Assembly (NCBI GenBank): GCA_019312705.1
Contig: JAFDCW010000255.1
Location: forward strand, 1-7,760
From: Deltaproteobacteria bacterium
Lineage (GTDB): Bacteria; Myxococcota; Polyangia; Polyangiales; B10-G4
Length of the DNA: 7,760 bases
Direction of reading: 5' to 3'
Part shown: piece by piece, positions 1-7,760 of the stretch
Position numbering within the stretch: the first letter of the stretch is position 1
Layout: each line of letters opens with the position of its first letter
The notes under the pieces: model-generated
Told to the model about the DNA's origin: nothing
What the model saw: only the letters and a program-made list of their open reading frames with translations
The model's database searches: none
Translations under genes and position numbers: made by a program

Positions 1-548
1 TTGAGGATGTACCGGAGGATGTAAGCCCGAATCCACCACGCCGCGTAGCTCGAGAGCTTCACGCCCTTGTAGGGGTCGTACTTCTTCACGGCCTGCATGA
101 GGCCGATGTTGCCCTCCTGAATCAGGTCGAGGATGTTCTTGTAGGCGCGGCGATAGTCGTAGGCGATCTTGACGACCAGGCGCAGGTTCGACGTGACCAG
201 CTCCCGGGCCGCGTCGACGTCACCGTCGGCGACGTACTTCACGGCGAGGTCGTGTTCTTCGGTCGGGGTCAGGAGCGAGTAGCGCTGCACGTCCCGCATG
301 TAGGCGGCGAGGGGGTCGCGCTTGGACAGCGCCCCTTCTTTACGGCCCTTGGTAGCCTTCTTGGCCGCTCGGGCTTTCTTGACGACCGCCGCCGGCAGAT
401 CGGGGAGCGAGTCGCGGCTCTCGGCCTCGATGGCTCCGGCCGCTTCACCGGCGTCGACGAGCTCGGCCTCGGAGTCGGGCATGGACGGAGGCGTGCCCTC
501 ACCCTTGGGGGTGCTGACCAACTCGTCGTCCGGTGTCTCCGCGCTCAT
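1..548 (-). CDS. rpoH: RNA polymerase sigma-32 (RpoH-type) sigma factor, 3' end beyond window
   Basis: Sigma-70 superfamily factor of the RpoH/sigma-32 group, which directs RNA polymerase to stress or developmental promoters. An ATG at 546-548 opens a frame that stays open for 182 codons to the left edge. Residues 1-76 are an extension: acidic and Pro/Ser-rich at first, then Lys/Arg-rich at about 57-71 ([15 protein letters not shown]). Region 1.2 begins near [14 protein letters not shown] (77-90). Region 2.1 holds [14 protein letters not shown] (121-134). Region 2.2, the core-binding helix, is [18 protein letters not shown] (141-158). Regions 2.3/2.4, for promoter melting and -10 recognition, begin at [17 protein letters not shown] (166-182). 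Regions 3 and 4 and the RpoH box lie outside the window. E. coli RpoH lacks such a long extension. Only a weak Shine-Dalgarno (GCGGA) precedes the ATG. The family call is firm; rpoH orthology, as opposed to a SigB/SigC-like paralogue as in Myxococcus, is less so. Confidence 0.9.
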   Translation of the reverse strand, partial: MSAETPDDELVSTPKGEGTPPSMPDSEAELVDAGEAAGAIEAESRDSLPDLPAAVVKKARAAKKATKGRKEGALSKRDPLAAYMRDVQRYSLLTPTEEHDLAVKYVADGDVDAARELVTSNLRLVVKIAYDYRRAYKNILDLIQEGNIGLMQAVKKYDPYKGVKLSSYAAWWIRAYILRYIL

Positions 549-586
549 GGTCCGCTGTCAGTAACGCCGCTTGGCCCAAACGTCTA

Positions 587-627
587 CCCGAACACGCCGG
601 GATTCGGGATCACGAAGCATTTCGGGA
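587..627. repeat. Three copies of TTCGGG upstream of the sigma-factor gene
   Basis: The 121-bp gap between the barrel gene and the sigma gene carries TTCGGG on the plus strand at 603-608 and 621-626. The longer TTCGGGA repeats directly with an 18-bp period. An inverted copy, CCCGAA, lies at 587-592. The 587-592/603-608 pair can form a 6-bp stem with a 10-nt loop. Read on the minus strand it sits about 40-60 bp before the sigma-factor start, where a promoter or operator could be. There is no T-run typical of an intrinsic terminator and no clear -35/-10 pair. Function is unknown, and chance is possible at this GC content. Confidence 0.35.
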
Positions 628-669
628 CCGCCGACGGCCCCCCAACACGGCCCCGCCCCGAGGCATTCC

Positions 670-2077
670 TCAGAACTGTGCGACCGCGCTGGCGAAGAGG
701 TCCAGCTGGAACTGGTCGTCGATGCGGAAGCGCCGCCCCGGGAGGTCGATGTTGGCTCGGTGATGGGGGTTGATGATGCCGCCCCGGCAGTTGCCCTCCC
801 GGGGGTCCCCGGGGTCGGCTCTGAAGTTGGGGTTGCAGGCGTCGGAGTACGTGATGGAGTACGGGGTCTCCCAGCCCATCTGGGCTCCGACGACGAATCG
901 TACAAACTCGGCAGCCTGCATCTCGATTGCGATGCGGGTCGACAGGCGACCGTGAGGCTCGATGTCGGTGAGGCCTTGGAACATGACGGTGCGACCGCTC
1001 GTATCCTCAGTCTCGTAGTTTGGGCTTTGCAGGTAGGCGCTCTGGCTCGTGCCGAGGGCATCAAAGAGCGGCGAGAAATAGTGGCCCTCGGAGATGTACC
1101 GGCCGAGCAAACGAATGTCGACGGTGAGGCGCTGGTGCCGGGCCCGGGCCTCCCAGGGGATGACGGCGAGGCCGGCGGTGAGCATGCCCTGGAGCGGCGG
1201 TGCGGAGTTGGTGAAGCCCTCCAGGTCGCCTCCGGGCTTGAACTGTTCCGACGCCTGGGCGGGTCTCGACGGAGAGCCAGTGCACGCCGTCGCTGATGCC
1301 CTGGTCGTCGCCGCCGTTGCAGCGCGTGACGTTCTCGGCTGGAATTGGACCACCCGGTGCGACGCCGTTGTAGTCGGTGTAGAGGACGTCATCGCCGGTC
1401 ACCGGGTCGCTCTGACAGGGGCGCATCGGATCACCGACGGCAAACTGCCCTTCGAGCATGACCACCCAGGTCGGCAGCGAGTTGTCGCGGAACTGATTGA
1501 AGATGCCCCAGGCGATGCCGACGTTGACGTGGGGAATGCCCGAGCGGGCCTGGGAGTTGAACGGCGCGTCGAAGATGGCAAGGCCTCCCCCGGCATCGGT
1601 GGGCGCCCCCCAACCCGGAGGCTGCTGCTCGCGGCGTACACGCCGCGAGAGGTCGCGGTCGACGTCCGAGTCCGGCTGCTTCAGGTTGCGCGTATCGCTG
1701 AGCACGATGGGCAAGAAGCCGTAGATGGCGAGGTCGTGGAAGACACCGATCTGGAGGCCGGCGGTCAGGGTATTGCGCAGATGCTCGTGCTGTCCGACGG
1801 GGATGTTGTTCGCAGAGTTGCGGCCATTGGCGACCGCCGGGTCATTGATCTCGCGCTGGATCTCTCCGGTGGACCACTCCCGATTGAAGGTCAGGGAGAC
1901 GTTGATGTCGAAGGGATCGTCGCCGTCCATCGCGTCGATGACGTTCGTGAACGAGTGCGGGTCGCTGTGCAGGCGCAGCTCTTCTTCGGCGTCCTGAGCC
2001 TGGGCAGCGCTCGGGGCGCCCCAAGCGACCAGGGCAATCAACACGACCACCAACGAAATCAGGGACTTTCGCGTCAC
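670..2077 (-). pseudogene. Predicted outer-membrane beta-barrel protein, interrupted by a frameshift
   Basis: Exported protein with no recognised name. A GTG start at 2077 gives a signal peptide: VTRK, a hydrophobic core of about 15 residues (LISLVVVLIALVAW), then APSAAQAQ|D with an AQA-type cleavage site. No ATG lies nearby and the preceding in-frame codons do not look coding. The mature part has alternating hydrophobic stretches and Gly/aromatic turns, and ends in FQLDLFASAVAQF. A terminal Phe after an alternating strand is the usual outer-membrane barrel signature. The good frame runs through DGVHWLSVETR (residue 273, about 1259), then becomes Arg/Pro-rich nonsense to a stop at 1061. Sensible protein resumes in another frame at QASEQFKPGGDLEG (from 1257) and reaches the stop at 670-672. 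Skipping one base gives 468 residues. An extra base, a deletion not divisible by three, or a sequencing error would each explain it. It is third in the row after the phosphatase and FecR lipoprotein. Confidence 0.75.
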
Positions 2078-2144
2078 AGCGGGAGAATACGAAGGCCGCC
2101 CGCGGACCGTCAAGGAAGTCAGCCGGGAAGTCCCCGCAGGGAGC
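2078..2144 (-). other. 67-bp gap before the barrel gene, with a GGAAGTC direct repeat
   Basis: This is the gap between the FecR lipoprotein stop and the GTG of the barrel gene. GGAAGTC occurs twice on the plus strand, at 2114-2120 and 2126-2132, 12 bp apart. The second copy is part of the imperfect dyad GGGAAGTCCCC. I see no strong hairpin with a T-run, so nothing argues for termination here; readthrough from the upstream genes is plausible. No convincing Shine-Dalgarno precedes the GTG. Confidence 0.3.
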
Positions 2145-3214
2145 TTAGTGGTCGACCAGGTGCTCGCGTGCCAGGGCAGCCCTTTGTGGAGAGATCTCCC
2201 CGTCCGCGACCCCCGCAGCGGCCGCCGCCTGCTCGTATCGCCCGAGGACGATGACCTTGAGGCGGATGAGCCGTTGGGAGTGCGCCACGATGTCACGGGT
2301 GAGCTCCCGGGCCCCTTCGGGGTCGGAGTCCATGAGCGTGCGCTGCTGATCAGCGAGGGTCACCCCCAGGGTCCTCTCAGCGACCAACCACGCCGCCGCC
2401 TCGTCGAAGCGGGCCCCGGCCGCCTCGGCGAGGCCCTCGAGGTTGGCCCCCGGGGCGCGGGGAGCGGCCTCGATGAGCTGCTGCGCGGCAGCCCACCCGG
2501 AGTCCACACGCTCTGGGGCTTCGGTCGGCTCGGCGACCGCCGCGCGGCCGAGGAGGGCGGCGTGACCCTCGAGAACCCGGGTGCCCTCGGTCCGGCGCTC
2601 CCCCGCTTCGCCTTGGAAATCCCCCCGGCTCAAGACAGCGGCTCCGGAAAACACCGCCACCCAGGTGTCTCCCGAAGGCAGCGCCGCGATGAGCACGTCC
2701 CCGGCGCCGGCGAGCACGACCGTCCCGGACGCGGTGCCCACGCGCAGCGGCGGCCGACTTCCCCCGCCGACCGGCGGGAGCGTCCCGCGGAGGGTCCCGC
2801 GGTGGAGGAAGAGCTGCGCTTCGCCGACGGATCCGCGGCGCACCTCGGCCTCGGCGCCAATCTCCACGCGCACCTCACGGACCAGGTCCAACGCGACATG
2901 GGCGCCCTCGTCGGTCTCGAGGAGTTCTCCCGGGCCGAAGCGGTCCCCGACCGCGAGGGGTTGTCCGTCACGACGCGCCACCCCATCGAGGCGCGCGACC
3001 CGTCCACCGCTGCGACTGGGCGCGGCGGCGATCTCGTGGGGCGTCATCTTGTCGATCTGGTGCCGGCGGACGGGCTCGATCTCTCCGGTCTCCCGGGTCT
3101 GGTCCGCCTCGGCTTCGCCCCCGTCATCGTCGTCGCCGCAGGCGGTCACCGCCGCCATCGCCACCCAGAGCGCGACCAGAGCCACGACCGACGGCCCCCT
3201 CGCCCCCCGAAGCA

Positions 3215-3218
<4 letters not shown>
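2145..3218 (-). CDS. FecR-domain lipoprotein
   Basis: Predicted envelope lipoprotein of 357 residues. The N-terminus MMLRGARG, a hydrophobic core (SVVALVALWVAMA) and lipobox VTAC give lipidation at Cys27. Gly at +2 lacks the classical Asp inner-membrane retention signal. An acidic stretch (GDDDDGGEAEADQ, 28-40) follows. Residues about 72-198 look like a FecR domain: a short beta-repeat region with GDRFGPGELLETDEGAHVAL, then VEIGAEAEVRRG, LFLHRGTLRG, LRVGTASGTVVLAGAG and WVAVFSGAAVL. Residues about 240-357 are Ala/Glu/Arg-rich and helical, probably a separate domain. Classical FecR is an inner-membrane anti-sigma partner of an ECF sigma factor. This protein has no cytoplasmic N-terminal segment or transmembrane anchor of that sort, so an anti-sigma role is not supported; ligand or peptidoglycan-side binding is only a guess. 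Its ATG overlaps the upstream stop (ATGA at 3215-3218), showing translational coupling. A second Met follows at once. Confidence 0.85.
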
Positions 3219-4663
<1,445 letters not shown>

Positions 4664-4671
4664 GTGCTCGA

Positions 4672-4677
4672 CCTCTC
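4672..4677 (-). promoter_or_regulatory. Ribosome binding site of the PP2C-cNBD gene
   Basis: On the minus strand GAGAGG is followed by 8 nt (TCGAGCAC) and then the GTG at 4663. It is the best Shine-Dalgarno in the window and decides the start in favour of GTG-4663 over the upstream TTG-4759. Confidence 0.6.
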
Positions 4678-4741
4678 GCGACCCCACCGAAGAGCGATGA
4701 CTAGCTTGACCCCGCAACCTTCCTACTACGTGGGTCACAAA

Positions 4742-4797
4742 CGCGTCAACGCGGGACAAGTCCCGGACGGGGGACGCTCTAGAGCGCCGACCGGGAC
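4742..4797. repeat. Cluster of short perfect inverted repeats in the divergent promoter region
   Basis: Three perfect dyads lie in a row: CGCGT-ca-ACGCG (4742-4753), CGGGAC-aa-GTCCCG (4752-4765) and the 12-bp palindrome CGCTCTAGAGCG (4775-4786). In addition GTCCCGG (4760-4766) pairs with CCGGGAC (4791-4797), enclosing the third dyad. The three centres fall at 4747.5, 4758.5 and 4780.5, so they are 11 and 22 bp apart, about one and two helical turns. GGGAC occurs three times on the plus strand and once inverted. This is either an operator array or a structured leader; there is no T-run for a terminator. Confidence 0.5.
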
Positions 4798-4896
4798 GAA
4801 GTGTGGTCCTTCCGTTGGCGGATCGCAGGAGCGCCGTAGCTGAGCCTCACTTTGTCCGCTATATGCTTCTAGCACCTCGTAATGGCTGCGGAATTC

Positions 4897-6504
4897 ATGC
4901 TTCGTCGCAATCTCGTCATCCAGGCCCTCCTCATCGGGGGGGTGCCCCTGCTGCTCCTGGCCTCCTCGGCCTGCGACAAGTCCCACGGTGCGGAAGACTC
5001 CGGCGTCACCTTCGACGCCCTGCCCCCGGTCGATGGCGGCGGCGCGGACGGGTCCCCGGACGGGTCGATTTCCCCGGCGGGGGACGTCGGCGGGCCCTGC
5101 GACGGCGCCGAGATGTGCGATGCGCTGTGCATCGAAGAGTCGATGGGATGGCAAGACGGCTATTGCAGCGCCGAATGCGACGCGGGCCAGGCATGTCCCG
5201 AGGGGTCGTTCTGTACCCCGGTCGGCCGCAGTGCCTTCATCTGCCTCGCCGGGTGCGACCCCAGCGCGACGGGGCGGCAGTGCCGGACCGGCTACGGCTG
5301 TGGGTCGTCCTTCATGCTCGACGGACCGGTATGCGTGCCTGGGTGCTTCGACGCGACGGACTGCGGCCCCGGGCTCAGCTGTGACCCGGACGGGGGCTTC
5401 TTCGGCGAAGGCACGTGCTTCGATTCGGGAGCCGAGGTCGGCAGCGGGTGTGAGTCCGCGGACATGTGCCCCGCGGGGGCGTTCTGCCTCGAAGAGTATT
5501 TCAGTGGCTGGCCTGGGGGTACGTGCATCGAGGGCGGTTGCGACCCTGACGCCGGGACCGGATGCAACGCTGGCGATGTGTGCCTACCCGCGGGACGAGG
5601 CGGGGCGTGTTTCGCCGGCTGCACCGACGCCAGAGATTGCCGGCCGGGCTACCAGTGCACCGACGGCGGTGGGCCCCGCGGAGCGCGCTATTGCGGGCCG
5701 GGGTGCACCTCCGACGCCCAGTGCAGCGACGGACGCGTCTGCAACCCGGCCCTCGGGACCTGCGACGAACCCTTCGACCCGGCCGAGCTCGGCGAGGAGT
5801 GTTCGACAGCCGAAGGCCTCTGCGCCGGGGGGACCTGCATGACCGAATACGAATCGGGCTTCCCCTTCTCGTACTGCGTCTACCTGGGCTGTGACCCCGC
5901 CGCCCCCGACCCGGGCTGCGGCGGCGGCAACGTCTGCGTCGAAGACCGCGACGGCACCGGGGTATGTCTCAAGGCCTGCGAAGGCCTCCCCGACTGCCCC
6001 CGGGACGGATACGACTGCAGGCCGAGCGACGCCGCGGACTCCACGAGTGAGACAGCCTGCCTGCCCGCGTGCACGACCGACGCGTCGTGCGCCAACGACG
6101 GCTTCGTGTGCAACGAGGGCACCGGGAGGTGCCGGCCTCCTTTCGACCCGGCGAGCATCGGACAGGCGTGCGAAGACGGCAGCTGCGAGGGCGGGTCTTG
6201 CCTCGACGAAATGCATGACGGCTGGCCCGGCGGCACTTGCGGCTTCCCGGGCTGCCGACTCTCGGGCACCGGCCCGGCCGAACCCTGCCCCTCCGGCAGT
6301 GTATGCACCGACGACGGCCACGGCGACCCTGACATCGGCACCTGCGTCGAAGTGTGCAACACCTCGTCGAGCAGCTGCCGCACGGGCTACGCGTGCATCA
6401 CCACGGGCGTTGCGACCGAGGGGTACTGCGGCCCGGCCTGCACCGGCGACGCGGACTGCACCGACGGCGGCTCCTGCGACATGGCGTCCGGCTTCTGCCG
6501 CTGA
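4897..6504 (+). CDS. Cysteine-rich repeat lipoprotein, four 16-cysteine units
   Basis: Surface or periplasmic lipoprotein of 535 residues; function unknown. MLRRN, a hydrophobic core (LVIQALLIGGVPLLLLA) and lipobox SSAC give lipidation at Cys26. A flexible Gly/Asp/Ser/Pro-rich tether of about 37 residues follows. The rest is four tandem units of 117, 117, 123 and 115 residues, each with exactly 16 Cys (64 in all), presumably disulfide-bonded outside the cytoplasm. Each unit opens with (V/L/I)G-x2-C, has an aromatic/Gly segment like SGWPGGTC or DGWPGGTC, and contains three C-x(3-4)-C-x(5-10)-C-x(5-6)-C submodules. Units 2 and 3 end in a PFDPA linker. Such Cys-rich lipoproteins are common in large myxobacterial genomes, and the modules recall eukaryote-like disulfide-knotted extracellular domains, but I can name no family with confidence. 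An ATG 15 nt upstream (4882) would add MAAEF; I prefer 4897 for its GCGGA and cleaner signal peptide. Its stop lies 6 bp from that of the convergent GH15 gene. Confidence 0.85.
   Translation: MLRRNLVIQALLIGGVPLLLLASSACDKSHGAEDSGVTFDALPPVDGGGADGSPDGSISPAGDVGGPCDGAEMCDALCIEESMGWQDGYCSAECDAGQACPEGSFCTPVGRSAFICLAGCDPSATGRQCRTGYGCGSSFMLDGPVCVPGCFDATDCGPGLSCDPDGGFFGEGTCFDSGAEVGSGCESADMCPAGAFCLEEYFSGWPGGTCIEGGCDPDAGTGCNAGDVCLPAGRGGACFAGCTDARDCRPGYQCTDGGGPRGARYCGPGCTSDAQCSDGRVCNPALGTCDEPFDPAELGEECSTAEGLCAGGTCMTEYESGFPFSYCVYLGCDPAAPDPGCGGGNVCVEDRDGTGVCLKACEGLPDCPRDGYDCRPSDAADSTSETACLPACTTDASCANDGFVCNEGTGRCRPPFDPASIGQACEDGSCEGGSCLDEMHDGWPGGTCGFPGCRLSGTGPAEPCPSGSVCTDDGHGDPDIGTCVEVCNTSSSSCRTGYACITTGVATEGYCGPACTGDADCTDGGSCDMASGFCR
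5086..5436 (+). repeat. Cys-rich repeat unit 1
   Basis: 117 residues, from VGGPC to the Glu before VGSGC; 16 Cys. It is the most divergent of the four at its opening (MGWQDGYC where other units have GWPGGTC) and has no PFDPA linker at its end. Confidence 0.75.
5437..5787 (+). repeat. Cys-rich repeat unit 2
   Basis: 117 residues, from VGSGC to the Glu of PFDPAE; 16 Cys. It carries SGWPGGTC and two tidy C-x3-C-x5-C-x5-C submodules (CFAGCTDARDCRPGYQC and CGPGCTSDAQCSDGRVC). Confidence 0.8.
5788..6156 (+). repeat. Cys-rich repeat unit 3
   Basis: 123 residues, from LGEEC to the Ser of PFDPAS; 16 Cys. It is the longest unit; the extra residues lie mainly in the loop between Cys 11 and 12 (SDAADSTSET). 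FPFSYC replaces the WPGGTC of units 2 and 4. Confidence 0.8.
6157..6501 (+). repeat. Cys-rich repeat unit 4
   Basis: 115 residues, from IGQAC to the final Arg; 16 Cys. It carries DGWPGGTC and ends one residue after its last Cys, so the protein stops exactly at a unit boundary. Confidence 0.8.
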
Positions 6505-6510
6505 CCCCAG

Positions 6511-7760
6511 TCAGCTGCCGTCACTGCGGCCGAGACGGTCGATGCGTACGGCCGCGTCGATCAATCCGAGGTGGCTGAAGGCCTGAGGGAAATTGCCCAG
6601 CCCCGAATCGTCCCGGGGGTCGACCTCTTCGGCAAGCAGCCCGAGGTGGTTCGCGGCTCGGTCGGCGTGGGCGTCGAAGACGCGCTCGGCGGCGTCGACC
6701 TGCCCTAGGATCGCGAGGGCCTCGGCCAACCAGAAGCCGCAGAGTACGAAGGCCCCCTCGGTCCCACCGACCCCGTCGTGCATGTGGTATCGGTAGAGGA
6801 AATCGCCGTCGCCGAGCACCTCGCGGATACGGTTCACCGTAGCAACCGCGCGGGGGTCCGAAGGTTCAACCAGGCCATGGATGGGCACGAGGAGAAGCGA
6901 GGCGTCGACCTCCTCCATGCCGTAGGCCGTGGTGAAGTGCTCTCCGCCCTCGGCGACGCCATGGCGAAGCACGTCGGCCTTCACCTCCCGCGCCTCGTTC
7001 TGGAAACGCAGGCGAGCCGGTTCATCGCCGAAGCTCTGAGCGAGGGCCGCGGCCCCCTCGAGGGCCACCCAGCTCATGAGCTTCGAGTGCACGTTGTGGC
7101 GCTTGGGTCCCCGCGGCTCCCAGATGCCGTGGTCCGGCTCGCGCCAGCCCTCGCACACCCCGTCCGCCGCCCCGCGCAGACTGCCGTAGTGGTCCCGGGT
7201 CAGCCCCGGGCCCTCATCCCGTGCCCCCCCTGCAACCTGGAGGGCCGCCGCGCAGTCGAAGAGCGTGCCCGCCGCGTCGAGTTGCAGTTGGTCTCGGGCG
7301 CCGTTGCCGATGCGCACCGGAACCGAGTCGCCATAGCCCCGTAGGTGTTCGAGGGTGGTCTCCGTCGGGACCTCACCGCCGTCGACGGCGTACATGACCC
7401 GAAGCTCGGGGTCTCGAACCAAGGTCTCACCGACGAAGTCGAAGAACCGACGGGCCTCTCGGCGACCGCCGACGCGCAGCATCGAGCGCATGGCCATTGC
7501 CGTGTCCCGGGTCCAGCTGTAGCGGTAGTCCCAGTTGCGCGTTCCCCCGACCCACTCCGGGAGCGACGTCGTGGGTGCGGCGACCATCGCCCCGGTCGGC
7601 GCGTGAATCAGGAGCTTCAGGAGCAAGGCCGACCGTACGACCCGGTCCAGGTGCCCACCCTCGTACGAGAGCCCCCGGACCCAGGCGCGGCCCCCCCGGC
7701 GGGCCTCCTCGAGGACCTCGGCGGGGCGATGGCTCTGAGCCGGCGCAGCTCTTTGCGCGC
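6511..7760 (-). CDS. Glycoside hydrolase family 15 (glucoamylase/trehalase-type), 5' end beyond window
   Basis: C-terminal 415 residues of a GH15 inverting alpha-glucosidase, which releases glucose from alpha-glucans or trehalose. The frame is open without a stop from 6511 to the right edge. The window starts just before the (alpha/alpha)6 barrel: a short stretch ending in GGRAWVRGLSYEGG, then RVVRSALLLKLL, PTGAMVAAPTTSLPE and NWDYRYSWTRD (75-85). GNGARDQLQLDAAG (151-164) follows. DHGIWEPRGPKRHNVHSKLMSW (about 209-230) holds the Glu (214) expected as general acid, and RYHMHDGVGGTEGAF (323-337) holds Glu334, a likely general base by comparison with the family. The C-terminus (GNFPQAFSHLGLIDAA) is complete. 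Bacterial members are usually about 600 residues, so some 180, with the N-terminal beta-sandwich domain, are missing to the right. No signal peptide can be judged. Glucoamylase versus trehalase activity cannot be told from this part; family-15 trehalases occur near trehalose genes in other bacteria. Confidence 0.93.
   Translation of the reverse strand, partial: AQRAAPAQSHRPAEVLEEARRGGRAWVRGLSYEGGHLDRVVRSALLLKLLIHAPTGAMVAAPTTSLPEWVGGTRNWDYRYSWTRDTAMAMRSMLRVGGRREARRFFDFVGETLVRDPELRVMYAVDGGEVPTETTLEHLRGYGDSVPVRIGNGARDQLQLDAAGTLFDCAAALQVAGGARDEGPGLTRDHYGSLRGAADGVCEGWREPDHGIWEPRGPKRHNVHSKLMSWVALEGAAALAQSFGDEPARLRFQNEAREVKADVLRHGVAEGGEHFTTAYGMEEVDASLLLVPIHGLVEPSDPRAVATVNRIREVLGDGDFLYRYHMHDGVGGTEGAFVLCGFWLAEALAILGQVDAAERVFDAHADRAANHLGLLAEEVDPRDDSGLGNFPQAFSHLGLIDAAVRIDRLGRSDGS

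Larger units (their letters stand above)
4664..4896. promoter_or_regulatory. Divergent intergenic region between the phosphatase operon and the Cys-rich lipoprotein
   Basis: The 233 bp between the two divergent starts must hold the promoters of both units, unless the phosphatase operon is read from further away. The centre carries a cluster of inverted repeats, listed separately. On the plus side TATATG at 4860-4865 could be a -10, but no matching -35 lies 16-18 bp upstream. On the minus side I find no convincing -35/-10 pair. GCGGA lies 5 nt before the ATG at 4897 and favours that start over the ATG at 4882, which has no Shine-Dalgarno. No small gene is apparent. Confidence 0.5.

Noticed and set aside
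1250..1270. Programmed +1 ribosomal frameshift in the barrel gene
   Set aside because: There is no slippery site, stop codon at the shift point or obvious stimulatory element; an indel or sequence error is simpler.
1094..2254. 386-codon plus-strand open frame opposite the barrel gene
   Set aside because: It is antisense to a gene with a signal peptide and barrel features, and is compositionally a shadow.
4735..4748. CRP-like site (TGTGA half-site on the minus strand) upstream of the phosphatase
   Set aside because: Only one half-site is present; the expected second half after 6 bp is missing.
4664..4759. Longer N-terminus for the phosphatase from a TTG at 4759
   Set aside because: The extra 32 residues resemble no part of the family and overlap the inverted-repeat cluster. 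GTG-4663 has a good ribosome binding site.
4860..4867. TATATG/TATGCT as a -10 box for the Cys-rich lipoprotein
   Set aside because: No acceptable -35 lies 16-18 bp upstream; not strong enough to list as a promoter.
5584..6321. 245-codon minus-strand open frame opposite the Cys-rich lipoprotein
   Set aside because: Its Ala/Gly/Val/Arg-rich translation follows from the repeated Cys-rich coding strand; it has no independent start signal or motif.

Overview
This is a GC-rich, tightly packed window. It holds six protein-coding loci: five on the minus strand and one on the plus strand. I saw no tRNA, rRNA, CRISPR array, transposase or phage gene. The gene content points to a myxobacterium or relative (Myxococcota, perhaps Polyangiales/Sandaracinaceae-like). 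The pointers are a sigma-32-type factor with a long N-terminal extension, a PP2C phosphatase fused to a cyclic-nucleotide-binding domain, a FecR-domain lipoprotein, and a cysteine-rich repeat lipoprotein. This assignment is inferred from family composition; no marker gene proves it.

Layout. (1) 1-548, minus: the N-terminal 182 residues of a sigma-32/RpoH-type sigma factor, cut by the window edge. (2) 670-2077, minus: a secreted, probably outer-membrane beta-barrel protein whose frame breaks near 1257. (3) 2145-3218, minus: a lipoprotein with a FecR-like domain. (4) 3215-4663, minus: a cytoplasmic PP2C Ser/Thr phosphatase with a C-terminal cNMP-binding domain; its stop overlaps the start of gene 3 (ATGA). 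(5) 4664-4896: a divergent intergenic region with a cluster of short perfect inverted repeats at 4742-4797. (6) 4897-6504, plus: a lipoprotein made of four repeats of about 117 residues, each with exactly 16 cysteines. (7) 6511-7760, minus: the C-terminal 415 residues of a family 15 glycoside hydrolase (glucoamylase/trehalase type), convergent with gene 6 and separated from it by 6 bp.

How they may work together. Genes 4 and 3 are translationally coupled and gene 2 follows 67 bp later, so 4-3-2 looks like one transcription unit. It would join a cytoplasmic phosphatase that may sense a cyclic nucleotide, an envelope lipoprotein and an outer-membrane protein. The sigma factor lies 121 bp further downstream on the same strand and could be co-transcribed or have its own promoter. 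An envelope-stress or signalling role is inference from domain content and order. The Cys-rich lipoprotein shares only the divergent upstream region. The GH15 gene belongs to a different unit that enters from the right edge.

The items most worth a second look are the 4 x 16-cysteine repeat protein, the broken barrel gene, the phosphatase-cNBD/FecR-lipoprotein pair, and the phased dyads in the divergent promoter region.
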